Shown here one piece after another: positions 25,246-33,958 of a DNA stretch of 64,000 bases. Each line of letters opens with the position of its first letter. Within the stretch, counting starts at the first letter, position 1. The DNA is from Cryobacterium sp. HLT2-28 (GTDB lineage: Bacteria > Actinomycetota > Actinomycetes > Actinomycetales > Microbacteriaceae): assembly GCF_004402495.1 (NCBI RefSeq), contig NZ_SOFH01000027.1, forward strand, positions 1-64,000, written 5' to 3'. The notes beneath the pieces are model-generated. The model was not told the DNA's origin. It ran no database searches and saw only the letters and a program-made list of their open reading frames with translations. The translations under genes were made by a program, and so were the position numbers.

Positions 25246-26126
25246 TCCGAGGCCTCCGCCGCCGAGCCGGTGGGGTCGGTGGCGCTCGTCGCGGCATCCG
25301 CTGCAGCCGGAGCTGCCGTGGCCGGCGCGCGCCGCACGATCGAGACGTCCCCGGACACCGAATTTGCGTGCAACTCGAGCCAGGTGCCGGAAAGGTCGCC
25401 GCTGCTGCCCTCGTAGCCCTTGCCGAAGACGCCCTTCATGGTCTGGTCGTCGAGCTGGAGCGTGCCGGAGACGGTGTTGAGGTGGTAGCTCGTGGCCACC
25501 GCGGCGTCGAGCCGCGCGGTCAGGTTGCCGCTGACCGCATTGGTGTCGATCGCGTCGGGGACTCCGTCGATGTCGAGGAACACGTTTCCGCTGACCCCGT
25601 CGGCACTGAAACGCGGGATCCTGCCGCTCGCGGTGATGTCGCCGGTGACGGTGTGCGCGGAGATGCGGCCGGTGTGGTTGCTGACGGACATCTCGCCGTT
25701 CACTCCGTTGAGCTCGAGGGAGCCGGTGACGCCGTCGACGACGATGTCGCCGGAGACGGTGCTCAGCCGGGCGCCGGCGCTCAGCCCGGATACGAGGGCT
25801 TCGGCGCTGACCACGCCCAGTTTCAGGGTTACGTCGCGGGGAACCATGATGCTCACATCGGCCTTCGCGGTGCCGCGGAAGGAGGCGAACACCTCGATGA
25901 AGTTGTCCCAGCGCAACTGGGGGTGGTCGATCTCGAGGGTGTCGCCGTCGAGCGAGATTTTGAGGTCCTTGCCGCTCACGCTGTGCACTTCGACCCGGGT
26001 GTCGGCCTCGTCGTGGCCGATCACGTCGACCTTTCCCCCGATCAGGCCCACCTTGAGGTTGCGGACGAGCTCGATATCGATCACCTTGGTCTGCCCGGGG
26101 GCGACCAGCCATTTCTCCTGTGCCAT
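25242..26126 (-). CDS. DUF4097 beta-helix protein
   Basis: A 294-residue protein with repeated strands of the pattern VSGDIVVDGVTGSLELNGVNGE / VTGDITASG / VSGNVFLDI / VSGTLQLDD, the DUF4097 right-handed beta-helix or adhesin-like repeat. No signal peptide is seen, so it is probably cytoplasmic. The C-terminal 40 residues are Ala-rich. The ATG at 26126 has GGAG upstream; an earlier start at 26207 lies inside the operator region and is unlikely. DUF4097-PadR pairs are common; they have been linked to envelope stress, but the role here is unknown. Confidence 0.88.
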   Translation of the reverse strand: MAQEKWLVAPGQTKVIDIELVRNLKVGLIGGKVDVIGHDEADTRVEVHSVSGKDLKISLDGDTLEIDHPQLRWDNFIEVFASFRGTAKADVSIMVPRDVTLKLGVVSAEALVSGLSAGARLSTVSGDIVVDGVTGSLELNGVNGEMSVSNHTGRISAHTVTGDITASGRIPRFSADGVSGNVFLDIDGVPDAIDTNAVSGNLTARLDAAVATSYHLNTVSGTLQLDDQTMKGVFGKGYEGSSGDLSGTWLELHANSVSGDVSIVRRAPATAAPAAADAATSATDPTGSAAEASE

Positions 26127-26178
26127 TGCGTACTCCTGTCTGTGAGGCATCCGCCGGGCGGATGCCGAAATCCTGAAT

Positions 26179-26218
26179 CGCGATATATCGCGTCTCTTGA
26201 AACTCACGATATATCGCG
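26179..26218. promoter_or_regulatory. Twin palindromic PadR operators
   Basis: CGCGATATATCGCG (26179-26192) is a perfect 14-bp palindrome. CGATATATCG repeats at 26207-26216, with centres 26 bases apart. ATAT-rich palindromes of this kind are typical PadR sites. They lie 53-90 bases before the DUF4097 start. Confidence 0.8.
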
Positions 26219-26363
26219 TTCGTCAGGCGCGCAACCCCCCGTCAGTCATTCCGCGGAGAAACCAGGAGAGGGCGGGACCAGGTGATCATCTGGTCGCGTC
26301 TCGGCGATGGTGCGGCGCTGAGTTACGGCTGCAGCCCGGTCACCGGCCTGGTCGCTCGCCCGG

Positions 26364-26720
26364 TCATTTTCCCGACAGGATCTTCTGTATTTCCTCGTTC
26401 TTGAGCGGGCTCCACGGAGCGCTGCTCGAGCCGTCCAGGGCGGCCTGGGGGCTCTCGCCCTGGTCCCATCACGTGTTCTCCAGGATCCGGCCGTCGAAGA
26501 GCACGCGGTCGCCCTTTTCGTAGATCGTCGTGGGAGACCACGCCGGGTACGTCCCCTGCTGACCACGATCGGGCGAACGGGCCGGTCGCCGGGAAGAAGA
26601 AGGGTGCACCGCCGGAGATCGTCCCGAAGACTCGGGAAGAAATCGACTGGGTTCGGTTCTCTGCCACGGCGACCGCAGGCTCAACCGCGAGCTGCACGGT
26701 GGCAGCGACCGCCGCAGGAG
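26364..26720 (-). pseudogene. Decayed extracellular protein with a CBM5/12-like carbohydrate-binding module
   Basis: Read on the minus strand, 26364-26600 encodes a chitin-binding-type module (YPAWSPTTIYEKGDRVLFDG, then QGESPQAALDGSS, PWSPLKNEEIQKILSGK). An in-frame TGA at 26469-26471 sits where family members have a Trp (WW-x-QGE). Upstream, residues resembling the preceding linker (FGTISGGAPFFFPATGPFARS) are in another frame, so there is also a frameshift near 26570-26580. No N-terminal domain remains. It is most likely the tail of a secreted protein now inactive. The flanking 26221-26363 shows nothing else. Confidence 0.65.
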
Positions 26721-26857
26721 GGCATTCCTGCGCTGAGGCGCGCCTGCCGGCCCCGGTGGTCGCGCCTGTCGAGTCCTGTGAATGAATCTTCGAATAAGTT
26801 ATCCACAAGTAGTGACAAACGCTCACATTTGTGTTCGTGTTTTGGTATCTTCGTGGC

Positions 26858-28481
26858 ATGGACTCACCGGCAGAGCAGCTCAGACAGGCAGCGGATGCCG
26901 TCGCCCGCCTGGGCTGCTCCAGCGCCGACTACGAGGCCCTTCCCGACGCGGTCGTGCTGACCGGTCAGCGGGAGATCGCCAAGGCCCGCCGGCTGCTTGA
27001 GATGTACGCCGCGTGGATGGCTGCGACCATCGCCGATCGCTCCCGCCCGGAGCTGGGCCATTCCGGCCTGGCCGCGCAGCAGGGGTTCCTCTCCCCGGAG
27101 GCGATGATCCAGAAGGTCACCGGCGCAAGCAAGAACGAAGCATTCAAGCTCGTTGCCGTCGGCACGATGCTCGCCCGGGCCGAGGCCGCCGACCGGCAGG
27201 CCGCAGACGGCCTCGGGTCGCCCGGCGCTGACGGGACCGGCGTGGACGGGGCTGGCGCTGACGGGACCGGTGTCGATGGTGGTGCGGGCGACGACTCCGA
27301 CGGCACGGGTAGTTTCCCGCCCGATCCGTGCAGCCCGGTGTCGTGGCAGGCGCCGATCGCTCGCGCAGTGACCGCCGGGACCCTCTCCGTCGACGCCGCC
27401 GAATCCATCCGGAAAGGCCTGGGCGATATCGATACCGCCGTCACCGCCGACACACTCGCCACCGCCCTCAGCCGGCTGCTCGCCGAAGCCGGTCAGTTGA
27501 ACGCGGACCAATGCTTCACCCGCGCCCGAAGGATGCGCGACGACCTCGATCAGGCCGGCATCGCCGCGAGGGAGAAGCAGGCCTACGACGACCGGTTCCT
27601 CAAGGTTTACCGCCTCGCCGACGGCAAGGTCCGCCTGCACGGGCTCTTCGCCCCCGAGGATGGCGAGTTCGTGCTCTCCACCTACGACTCGATCACCAGC
27701 CCCAGACGCGGCGGGGTGCGCTTCGTGGACAAGAAACGCAAAGCCTGGGCCAAGGCCGTCCAGGACGACCCCCGCAGCACCGCGCAGATCCCCGCGGACT
27801 CGTTCGTGCAACTACTCAAGATCGACACCCCACGCCGCGGGAGTAGCTGAAACACCGGAGACATCAGATGCCCGGCTCATGCCGACGGTCAGACCTGCCG
27901 AAGCCGCTCCCTCTAATCAACCCGGCCAACCCGGCCAGCCCGACCAGCCCGGCCAGCCCGGCCAGCCCGGTCAGCCGGGACAACCGGGGACGGCCCTGGT
28001 CCTCGCGGCAGGGCACGGGTCCATCGAGGGCAGTCCCGCCCCGGTCTCCCTCGCCACCGTCCAACGACAACTCTGCGACACCGGCTACCTCGGAATCCTC
28101 TTCGACAACACGGGCCAACCCATCGACGTCGGCAGAGAACAACGCCTCTTCACCCCGGCCCAACGCACCGCCATGGGCGCCCGCGACGGCGGCTGCGTCT
28201 GGCCCGAGTGCGACCGGCCACCGTCCTGGACCGAAGCTCACCACCTCAAGGAGTGGCTCCTGGAACACGGCTACACCGACCTCGCCGACGGAGTCTGCCT
28301 CTGCCACCCCCACCACCTGCTCCTCCACAACACGGGCTGGGTCATCCTCCGGGGCGGCGATCAGTACTGGCTGAAGCCACCGGTCTCGGTCGACCCGGCA
28401 CAGAGCCTCATCCCTCTCCCCAGCAAGACCCCACGGCAACTCGACCCGGGCACGCCGACACGGGACCAGGACACGGACTGA
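26858..28481 (+). pseudogene. DUF222/HNH endonuclease gene interrupted by a frameshift
   Basis: The DUF222 part (26858-27850, starting MDSPAEQLRQ) and the HNH part (continuing to 28481) are in different frames. The shift maps to the GGG at 27839-27841; removing one G restores RRGVAETPETSDAR. The HNH core is GARDGGCVWPECDRPPSWTEAHHLKEW followed by CHPHHLLLHN. Restored length is about 540 residues. Two low-complexity inserts are present: Gly-Ala-Asp-Gly-Thr near residue 125 and a Gln-Pro-Gly run near 360. An error in the sequence cannot be excluded. Upstream 26721-26857 holds its AT-rich promoter region. Confidence 0.8.
27916..27980. repeat. 9-bp tandem repeat encoding Gln-Pro-Gly
   Basis: About seven imperfect units of CCCGGCCAG-type sequence run through the linker between the DUF222 and HNH parts and would encode repeated Gln-Pro-Gly. 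The frameshift lies 75 bases upstream. Confidence 0.75.
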
Positions 28482-28546
28482 CGGGCTGGCCGGCTCAGCC
28501 TGGACTGCCCGCGAGACTGAGGTCATCGAAATCTTGGCCGCGGGGC

Positions 28547-28561
28547 GTCGACGAGCTCGAC
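28547..28561. repeat. Degenerate copy of the TCGAC-core repeat
   Basis: GTCGACGAGCTCGAC matches the core of the palindromic family but its outer arms do not pair. It lies in the 150-base gap between the HNH gene and the convergent CPBP-like gene. Confidence 0.35.
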
Positions 28562-28631
28562 AACTGCGAGGTCCGGGGGCCCGACGGGCGGCGGGGCGGG
28601 GTCTCGGCAGGCGCGGGCTCCCGGTGGACGT

Positions 28632-29471
28632 TCAGTAGAGGAAGATCGGCAGCCACTCCCGGGTGTGGGCGTGCACGATCACGAGGAATACGACCACGTC
28701 GAAGAGCAGGTGCACGCAGACGACGTAAGTGAGTGACCTGGTGAGTTTGAACGTGTAACCCTGCAGCAGGGCGAAGGGGAAGGTCATCAGGGGCCCCCAG
28801 CTCTGGTAGCCGAGTTCCCAGAGGAAGGAACAGAAGATCACCGCCTGCAACAGGTTCGCCTGCCAGTCCGGGAAATGGCGCCGGAGCAGGGTGAAGGCGA
28901 CGCAGATGAAGAACAGCTCGTCCCAGATGCCGACGAAGCCGACGCCCACGAAGAGGCGTGCGATCTCATCGGGGACCGTGACGGCGGGCCAGTTCTGGTA
29001 GGCGCCGGATCGGATGAAATAGGTCGGCAGGATGGCGTAGCCGAGGCCGACGACGATCACGAGATACCAGCGTTCGAGGGTGCTCCAGCGCTGACCGGTG
29101 CGAATCGGGAAGCGGATCGCGTGGTCGCGGAAGCCGAAGCGCGAGATGAGATAGGGCACGAGCACCGCGAGGGTGAGCACGGTGCCCATCAACGCCATGT
29201 TCGGGTAGTCGATGTTGGCCTCGACCGAGATCGTGCTGATGATCACCAGGCCGAGCGCGAGCAGGAGCAGGTCCTTGAACAGCGCCCGGTTCACGACGAA
29301 GGCCAGTGCCAGGGCGGCGATCAACAGCGTGTAACCGGGGACGGCCGCACGCACCCCGAAAAGCACGACCGCCGACGCGGACAGCAGCCCGGCAGGCAGG
29401 AGTCCCCAGGAGATCAGCGGCGGGGCCTCCGTCACCGTGCCATTCGTGGTGCCATCCGTCTCACTTCTCAT
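28632..29471 (-). CDS. CPBP-like intramembrane protease homologue
   Basis: A 279-residue protein with about eight hydrophobic helices. WDELFFICVAFTLLRRHFP, FCSFLWELGYQSWG and HLLFDVVVFL line up with the three CPBP (Abi/Rce1-type) motifs. However, the first is Asp-Glu rather than Glu-Glu and the second lacks the usual His, so catalysis is doubtful. Start ATG 29471. It is divergent from the M20 peptidase gene, 57 bases away. A role in membrane proteolysis or phage or peptide defence is possible but unsupported. Confidence 0.65.
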   Translation of the reverse strand: MRSETDGTTNGTVTEAPPLISWGLLPAGLLSASAVVLFGVRAAVPGYTLLIAALALAFVVNRALFKDLLLLALGLVIISTISVEANIDYPNMALMGTVLTLAVLVPYLISRFGFRDHAIRFPIRTGQRWSTLERWYLVIVVGLGYAILPTYFIRSGAYQNWPAVTVPDEIARLFVGVGFVGIWDELFFICVAFTLLRRHFPDWQANLLQAVIFCSFLWELGYQSWGPLMTFPFALLQGYTFKLTRSLTYVVCVHLLFDVVVFLVIVHAHTREWLPIFLY

Positions 29472-29528
29472 GCCACATGGTACCGATGCATCCTCCGTGA
29501 TCGCGTCGGCCGCCGGTAGATTCGACCC

Positions 29529-30701
29529 GTGACCGACGAGCAGAGTGGGGCCTGGATTGGCGTAGTCGACGACCCGATCGACCTGATGCGGCGACTGATC
29601 GGCATCGACTCGGTCAATCCCGATCTCGTGCCCGGCGCGGCCGGGGAGGCGGAGATCGCGGACCGGTGCGCGCGCTGGCTCTCGGGCCACGGCTTCGAGG
29701 TGCACCGCCTCGAGGAACGCCCGGGGCGACCCTCGATCGTCGCCATCTTCCGCGGGAGCGGCGGCGGCCGTTCCCTCATGCTCAACGGCCACCTCGACAC
29801 CGTGGGCGTTGCGGGCTACAGCGGCGACCCGTTTTCCGGGGAGCGGAGCGGCGGCCGGGTGCTCGGCCGCGGCGCCTTCGACATGAAGGGTGGCGTGGCG
29901 GCGATCCTCGTGGCGGCGGCGCGGGCATCCGCCGCCGGGCTCTCCGGTGACGTGCTCGTCACCCTCGTCGCCGACGAGGAGTTCGGCAGCCTCGGCACCA
30001 TGGAGGTGCTGCGCGACTTCCGGGCCGACGCGGCGATCGTGGCAGAACCGAGCGAGCTCTGCCTGACCCTCGCCCACCGCGGCTTCGCCTGGTTCGAGCT
30101 CGAGCTCACCGGGCTGGCCGCGCACGGCTCCCAGCCGGAGCGGGGCATCGACGCGATCGCTCACGCCGGTCTCGTGCTCCGGGCCCTCGACGGTCTGCGC
30201 GAGCAGATCGAGGCAGGTCCGGGCCATCCGCTCCTCGGGCACGGCACCGTGCGGGTCTCCAAGATCCGCGGGGGCACGGATGCCGCCACCGTCGCCGCGG
30301 CCTGCACGCTCACGATCGAGCGGCGCACGCTGCCCGGCGAGACACCCGACGACGTCGAGGCAGAGTTGCAGGGGCTACTCACGGTAATCGCCCAGCGCAC
30401 CGCGGACTTCCGTTTTCGCCTGACCCGGCTGGTGGCGCGTGCGGCGTTCGAGGCCGATCCCGGCTGGCCGATCGTGCGGCTCGTCCGCGCCGAGGCCGGC
30501 CGCGTGCTCGGGCATCCTCCGGCAACGCGGGGCGAACCGTTCTGGACGGATGCCGGGCTGCTCCACGAGGCGGGCATCCCCTGCCTGGTGATCGGCGTCG
30601 CCGGCGGCGGGGCCCACGCCGACGTCGAGTGGGCGGAGGAGGCATCCGTGCTCCAGCTGACCGAGATCCTGGCCGGGACCATCGCCGGTTTCTGCGCCTG
30701 A
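29529..30701 (+). CDS. M20-family peptidase (ArgE/DapE type)
   Basis: A 390-residue zinc peptidase or deacylase. Metal ligands and catalytic residues are visible: NGHLDTV (His-x-Asp), RGAFDMKGG, the Glu-Glu of VADEEFG and VAEPSEL. The dimerisation domain is at about 175-290. It resembles ArgE/DapE/succinyl-diaminopimelate or acetylornithine deacetylases without enough to choose between them. The start is a GTG; TAGATT ends six bases before it and there is no ribosome binding site, so it is probably leaderless. Confidence 0.88.
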   Translation: MTDEQSGAWIGVVDDPIDLMRRLIGIDSVNPDLVPGAAGEAEIADRCARWLSGHGFEVHRLEERPGRPSIVAIFRGSGGGRSLMLNGHLDTVGVAGYSGDPFSGERSGGRVLGRGAFDMKGGVAAILVAAARASAAGLSGDVLVTLVADEEFGSLGTMEVLRDFRADAAIVAEPSELCLTLAHRGFAWFELELTGLAAHGSQPERGIDAIAHAGLVLRALDGLREQIEAGPGHPLLGHGTVRVSKIRGGTDAATVAAACTLTIERRTLPGETPDDVEAELQGLLTVIAQRTADFRFRLTRLVARAAFEADPGWPIVRLVRAEAGRVLGHPPATRGEPFWTDAGLLHEAGIPCLVIGVAGGGAHADVEWAEEASVLQLTEILAGTIAGFCA

Positions 30702-30745
30702 CCCGGTCGACGCCCGGGGGCCTCGACGCCCGGCGGCGGCCCGCC

Positions 30746-30776
30746 TTGACATTGACGTCGCGTCAAGTTCTAGGCT
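30746..30776 (+). promoter_or_regulatory. MerR-type promoter with 19-bp spacer
   Basis: TTGACA (30746-30751) and TAGGCT (30771-30776) are separated by 19 bases, longer than the usual 17. The spacer contains the perfect dyad TTGACG-TCG-CGTCAA (30752-30766). This is the classic architecture for activation by DNA twisting by a MerR protein. It drives the downstream MerR gene itself. Confidence 0.9.
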
Positions 30777-30819
30777 GGAATTCGACGCACTCGAGACACT
30801 CGACACGACGGGAGTCACC

Positions 30820-31596
30820 ATGGACTGGTCGATTCAGGACGTCGCGCGACTGGCGAACACCACCAGCCGCACCCTGCGCCATTACGGCACGGTCGGGCTG
30901 CTCGAGCCCAGCCGCATCGGCGCCAACGGCTACCGCTACTACGACGAGCGCTCACTCGTGCGGCTGCAGCGCATCCTCATGCTCCGGGACCTCGGCCTCG
31001 GCCTCCCCGCCATCCGCGAGGTGATCGACGAGCAGACGGATGAGACGCGCGCCCTGGCCGCACACCTCGCCTGGCTGCGCGAGGAGCGCGAGAGGCTCGC
31101 CCGGCAGATCCGCTCCGTCGAAAACACGATCGACACACTGGACAGGAAGGAACAGCTCATGGCTGAGCAGATGTTCGACGGCTTCGATCACACGGCCTAC
31201 CGGGACGAGGTCGAGGAACGCTGGGGGAAGGCCGCCTACGCCGACGGCGACGCCTGGTGGACGAGGAAGAGTCCGGCCGAGAAGGCGGCCTGGCAGAACG
31301 AGCGGCGGCAGCTCGCGGCCGATTGGCAGGCCGCCGCCGAGCGGGGCCTCGCCCCCGAGGGTGAGGAGGCCCAGCGGCTGGCCCGGCGTCAGTTCGACTG
31401 GCTGGCCGGCATCCCGGGCACGCCCGGTTCCGGCACGACCGGGCCGACCCGGGAGTACTTCGCCGGGCTCGGTGAGATGTACGTCGCCGACGAACGCTTC
31501 GCGGCCAACTTCGGAGGGGTTCGTGGCGCCGAATTCTTGCGCGACGCGATGGTCGTCTACGCCGACCGCCAGCTGCGGCCGTCGCAGGAGACCTAG
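30820..31596 (+). CDS. MerR/TipAS-type transcriptional activator
   Basis: A 258-residue TipAL-like regulator. The N-terminal MerR helix-turn-helix (WSIQDVARLANTTSRTLRHYGTVGLLEPSR) is followed by a coiled coil to about residue 105. A C-terminal TipAS domain follows (MFDGFDHTAYRDEVEERWG, then the helix-rich ligand-binding part). TipA proteins bind thiopeptide antibiotics and related compounds. GGAG lies before the ATG. An autoregulated promoter with its dyad is directly upstream and a strong terminator directly downstream, so it is a one-gene unit. Confidence 0.93.
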   Translation: MDWSIQDVARLANTTSRTLRHYGTVGLLEPSRIGANGYRYYDERSLVRLQRILMLRDLGLGLPAIREVIDEQTDETRALAAHLAWLREERERLARQIRSVENTIDTLDRKEQLMAEQMFDGFDHTAYRDEVEERWGKAAYADGDAWWTRKSPAEKAAWQNERRQLAADWQAAAERGLAPEGEEAQRLARRQFDWLAGIPGTPGSGTTGPTREYFAGLGEMYVADERFAANFGGVRGAEFLRDAMVVYADRQLRPSQET

Positions 31597-31602
31597 AACA
31601 GG

Positions 31603-31652
31603 GAGGGCAAATGGGCGGTCTGGCGCCCCCGGACCGACCATTTGCCCTCTTT
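31603..31652 (+). terminator. Rho-independent terminator after the TipA-like gene
   Basis: GAGGGCAAATGG pairs with CCATTTGCCCTC over 12 bases. An inner GGTC/GACC extends the stem, and TTTC follows. It lies seven bases after the stop codon. Confidence 0.88.
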
Positions 31653-31686
31653 CGGGGGGCGTGGTCGGTTCACCTGCGCCATGGGG

Positions 31687-31716
31687 TTGCGTCGATTGTT
31701 GAACAATCTATAGGCT
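31687..31716 (+). promoter_or_regulatory. Promoter with GntR-type operator, transporter operon
   Basis: TTGCGT (31687-31692) and TATAGG (31709-31714) flank the perfect dyad GATTGTT-G-AACAATC (31694-31708), which fills the spacer. The same 15-base dyad occurs before pxpA at 39264-39278. A bound dimer would block RNA polymerase. The likely binder is the GntR protein encoded at 33959. Confidence 0.82.
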
Positions 31717-31777
31717 GTCACGAACTCAGTGGCCGCCGGTGCTGACAGCATTCCCCCCACAGAGAAGTGAGCGCCCG

Positions 31778-33034
31778 ATGGTTACCACCGTGAGCCCCGC
31801 ACGTACCAAACGCACCTCCGGCCCCCGCCCGAAGAAGCCGGTCAGGCGGCGGAATACCCGGCGGAGCGCCCTCCTCGGGGCGATGTTCCTGATGGCGACG
31901 AGCGCCGTCGGACCCGGCTTCATCGTGCAGACCACCAGCTTCACGGTGCAGCTCGGCGCCGCCTTCGCCTTCGCGATCCTCGTCTCGATCCTCGTCGACA
32001 TCGCCGTGCAGCTCAACGTCTGGCGGGTCATCGGCGTCAGTGGCAAGCGGGCCCAGGAACTCGCCAACACCGTCCTTCCCGGCTCAGGCTGGTTCCTCGC
32101 CGCACTGATCTGCCTCGGCGGGCTGGTCTTCAACATCGGCAACATCGCGGGAACCGGCCTGGGCGCCAACGTGCTCTTCGGCGTCGACGCGAAGCTCGGC
32201 GGGGTCATCTCCGCCGTGATCGCCATCGCGATCTTCCTGAGCAAGAAGGCGGGGCTCGCGCTCGACAAGATCGTCGTCGTGCTCGGCGCGGTGATGATCC
32301 TGCTGATCGCCTACGTGGCGATCGTGTCGCATCCGCCCCTCGGCCTGGCCCTCAAGAACGCGGTCATCCCCGACGGCGTCGACTTCCTCATCATCACCAC
32401 CCTGATCGGCGGCACCATCGGCGGCTACATCACCTACGCCGGGGCGCACCGGATGATCGACGCCGGTGTCTCCGGTCGTGGCAACGTCAGCGCGATCACC
32501 CGCAGTTCGGTCCTGGGCATCGTCATCACCGGCGTGATCCGGGTGCTTTTGTTCCTCGCCATCCTCGGCGTCGTCGCCGGCGGGGTCGCGCTGACCAGTG
32601 ACAACCAGCCGGCCGAGGCGTTCCAGGCGGCGGCCGGTGAGATCGGGCCGCGACTCTTCGGCATCGTGCTCTGGGCCGCGTCGATCACCTCCGTGATCGG
32701 CGCCGCGTACACGTCGATCTCCTTCGTGACCACCCCCAGGACCTCCCCGCGCACCCGCAGCATCGCCACCTGCGCGTTCATCGCCGTGTCGACCCTGGTC
32801 TACACGCTCCTCGGGCAGGCGCCCGCGACACTGCTGATCATGGCCGGGGCCATCAACGGCCTGATCCTGCCCGTCGGCTTCGCCGTCATCCTCTGGGTGG
32901 CCTGGCGCCGCCGCGACCTGCTCGGCGGCTACGTCTACCCGAAGTGGCTGCTGGCCATCGGCGTGCTCGCCTGGCTGCTCACGCTCTTCCTCGGCTACCA
33001 GTCGCTCGGCGGCCTCGCCAAGCTCTGGGTGTAG
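31778..33034 (+). CDS. NRAMP-related transporter (YcsG-like)
   Basis: A 418-residue membrane protein with about 11 helices and a basic N-terminal tail. It belongs to the NRAMP-like group found in ycsF/kip-type clusters (Bacillus YcsG). The metal-binding DPGN of true NRAMP proteins, expected after GPxFI in helix 1, is absent: the sequence reads [16 protein letters not shown]. It is thus unlikely to carry Mn or Fe and more likely moves an organic substrate such as 5-oxoproline or glutamate (inference). DUF1445 follows after four bases. Confidence 0.85.
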   Translation: MVTTVSPARTKRTSGPRPKKPVRRRNTRRSALLGAMFLMATSAVGPGFIVQTTSFTVQLGAAFAFAILVSILVDIAVQLNVWRVIGVSGKRAQELANTVLPGSGWFLAALICLGGLVFNIGNIAGTGLGANVLFGVDAKLGGVISAVIAIAIFLSKKAGLALDKIVVVLGAVMILLIAYVAIVSHPPLGLALKNAVIPDGVDFLIITTLIGGTIGGYITYAGAHRMIDAGVSGRGNVSAITRSSVLGIVITGVIRVLLFLAILGVVAGGVALTSDNQPAEAFQAAAGEIGPRLFGIVLWAASITSVIGAAYTSISFVTTPRTSPRTRSIATCAFIAVSTLVYTLLGQAPATLLIMAGAINGLILPVGFAVILWVAWRRRDLLGGYVYPKWLLAIGVLAWLLTLFLGYQSLGGLAKLWV

Positions 33035-33038
33035 GCGG

Positions 33039-33836
33039 ATGCCAGCCCTCCCGCTCGACCGGGCCACCCTGACCGGCGCGGCGGCCCGCGCGCACTTCCG
33101 GGGCGGCCTCGTCGCCCCGACCGCCGGCTGGGCCAGGGGATTCACCCAGGCCAACCTCCTGATCGTCCCCCGCGCGCAGGCCTTCGACGTGCTGCTCTTC
33201 GCCCAGCGGAACCCGAAGTCGTGTCCCGTGCTCGGGGTGCTGGACGAGGGCGAGACCAGCGGTGCGCTGCTGGCCGGCGGGGACATCCGCACCGACCTGC
33301 CTCGCTACACGGTCTACGAGCACGGCGAGCTCGTCGCCGAGCCGACGGACCTGCGGGAGTGGTGGCGGTCGGACCTGGTGACCTTCATCCTCGGTTGCAG
33401 CTTCACCTTCGAGGCCGCGCTGCAGGACGGCGGCATCCCGGTGGCCCACATCGACCTGGGCCGGCACGTGCCGATGTACCGCACGAACGTGCGATCCACC
33501 GCGGCGGGCTCGCTCGGCGGCCCGCTCGTGGTCTCGATGCGGCCGATCCCGCCCGAGCAGGTGGCCGACGCGGTGCGGATCAGCGCGCGCTACCCGGCGG
33601 TGCACGGCGCCCCGGTGCACGTCGGAGACCCCGCGCGCCTGGGCATCGCCGAGCTTGCCGCACCCGACTTCGGCGAGGCGGTCTCGCTCCGGCCAGGGGA
33701 CATCCCCGTCTTCTGGGCCTGCGGGGTGACCCCGCAGGCCGCGGTGATGGAGTCGCGGCCGCCGCTCGCGATCGGCCACGCCCCGGGGCACATGCTGATC
33801 ACGGACGCCCGCGATTCCGACTACCTCGTGCCCTAA
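33039..33836 (+). CDS. DUF1445/UPF0317 putative hydro-lyase (D-glutamate cyclase-like)
   Basis: A 265-residue protein of the DUF1445 family. Typical blocks are [40 protein letters not shown] and [13 protein letters not shown]. The family is related to vertebrate D-glutamate cyclase, which interconverts D-glutamate and 5-oxo-D-proline; I recall this relationship rather than deriving it. It is cotranscribed with the NRAMP-like transporter (four-base gap) in the oxoproline regulon. It could feed or remove 5-oxoproline. Confidence 0.85.
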   Translation: MPALPLDRATLTGAAARAHFRGGLVAPTAGWARGFTQANLLIVPRAQAFDVLLFAQRNPKSCPVLGVLDEGETSGALLAGGDIRTDLPRYTVYEHGELVAEPTDLREWWRSDLVTFILGCSFTFEAALQDGGIPVAHIDLGRHVPMYRTNVRSTAAGSLGGPLVVSMRPIPPEQVADAVRISARYPAVHGAPVHVGDPARLGIAELAAPDFGEAVSLRPGDIPVFWACGVTPQAAVMESRPPLAIGHAPGHMLITDARDSDYLVP

Positions 33837-33878
33837 CCGTGCGTCATCCCGCCGCAGACGTTTCGCGTCGTGGCTAAC

Positions 33879-33957
33879 TCAGGAGATTCTCCGCACGCGG
33901 CCGGGACGACCGCACTGGTCCGGGGACCCGGCGCAGGCCCGGGGCCGGATCTCCTGA
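33879..33957. terminator. Inverted repeat between convergent operons
   Basis: TCAGGAGAT (33879-33887) pairs with ATCTCCTGA (33949-33957) around a very GC-rich, self-complementary interior. It lies between the ends of the DUF1445 and gntR genes and may end transcription from both sides, though no T-run is present. Confidence 0.5.
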
Positions 33958-33958
33958 A

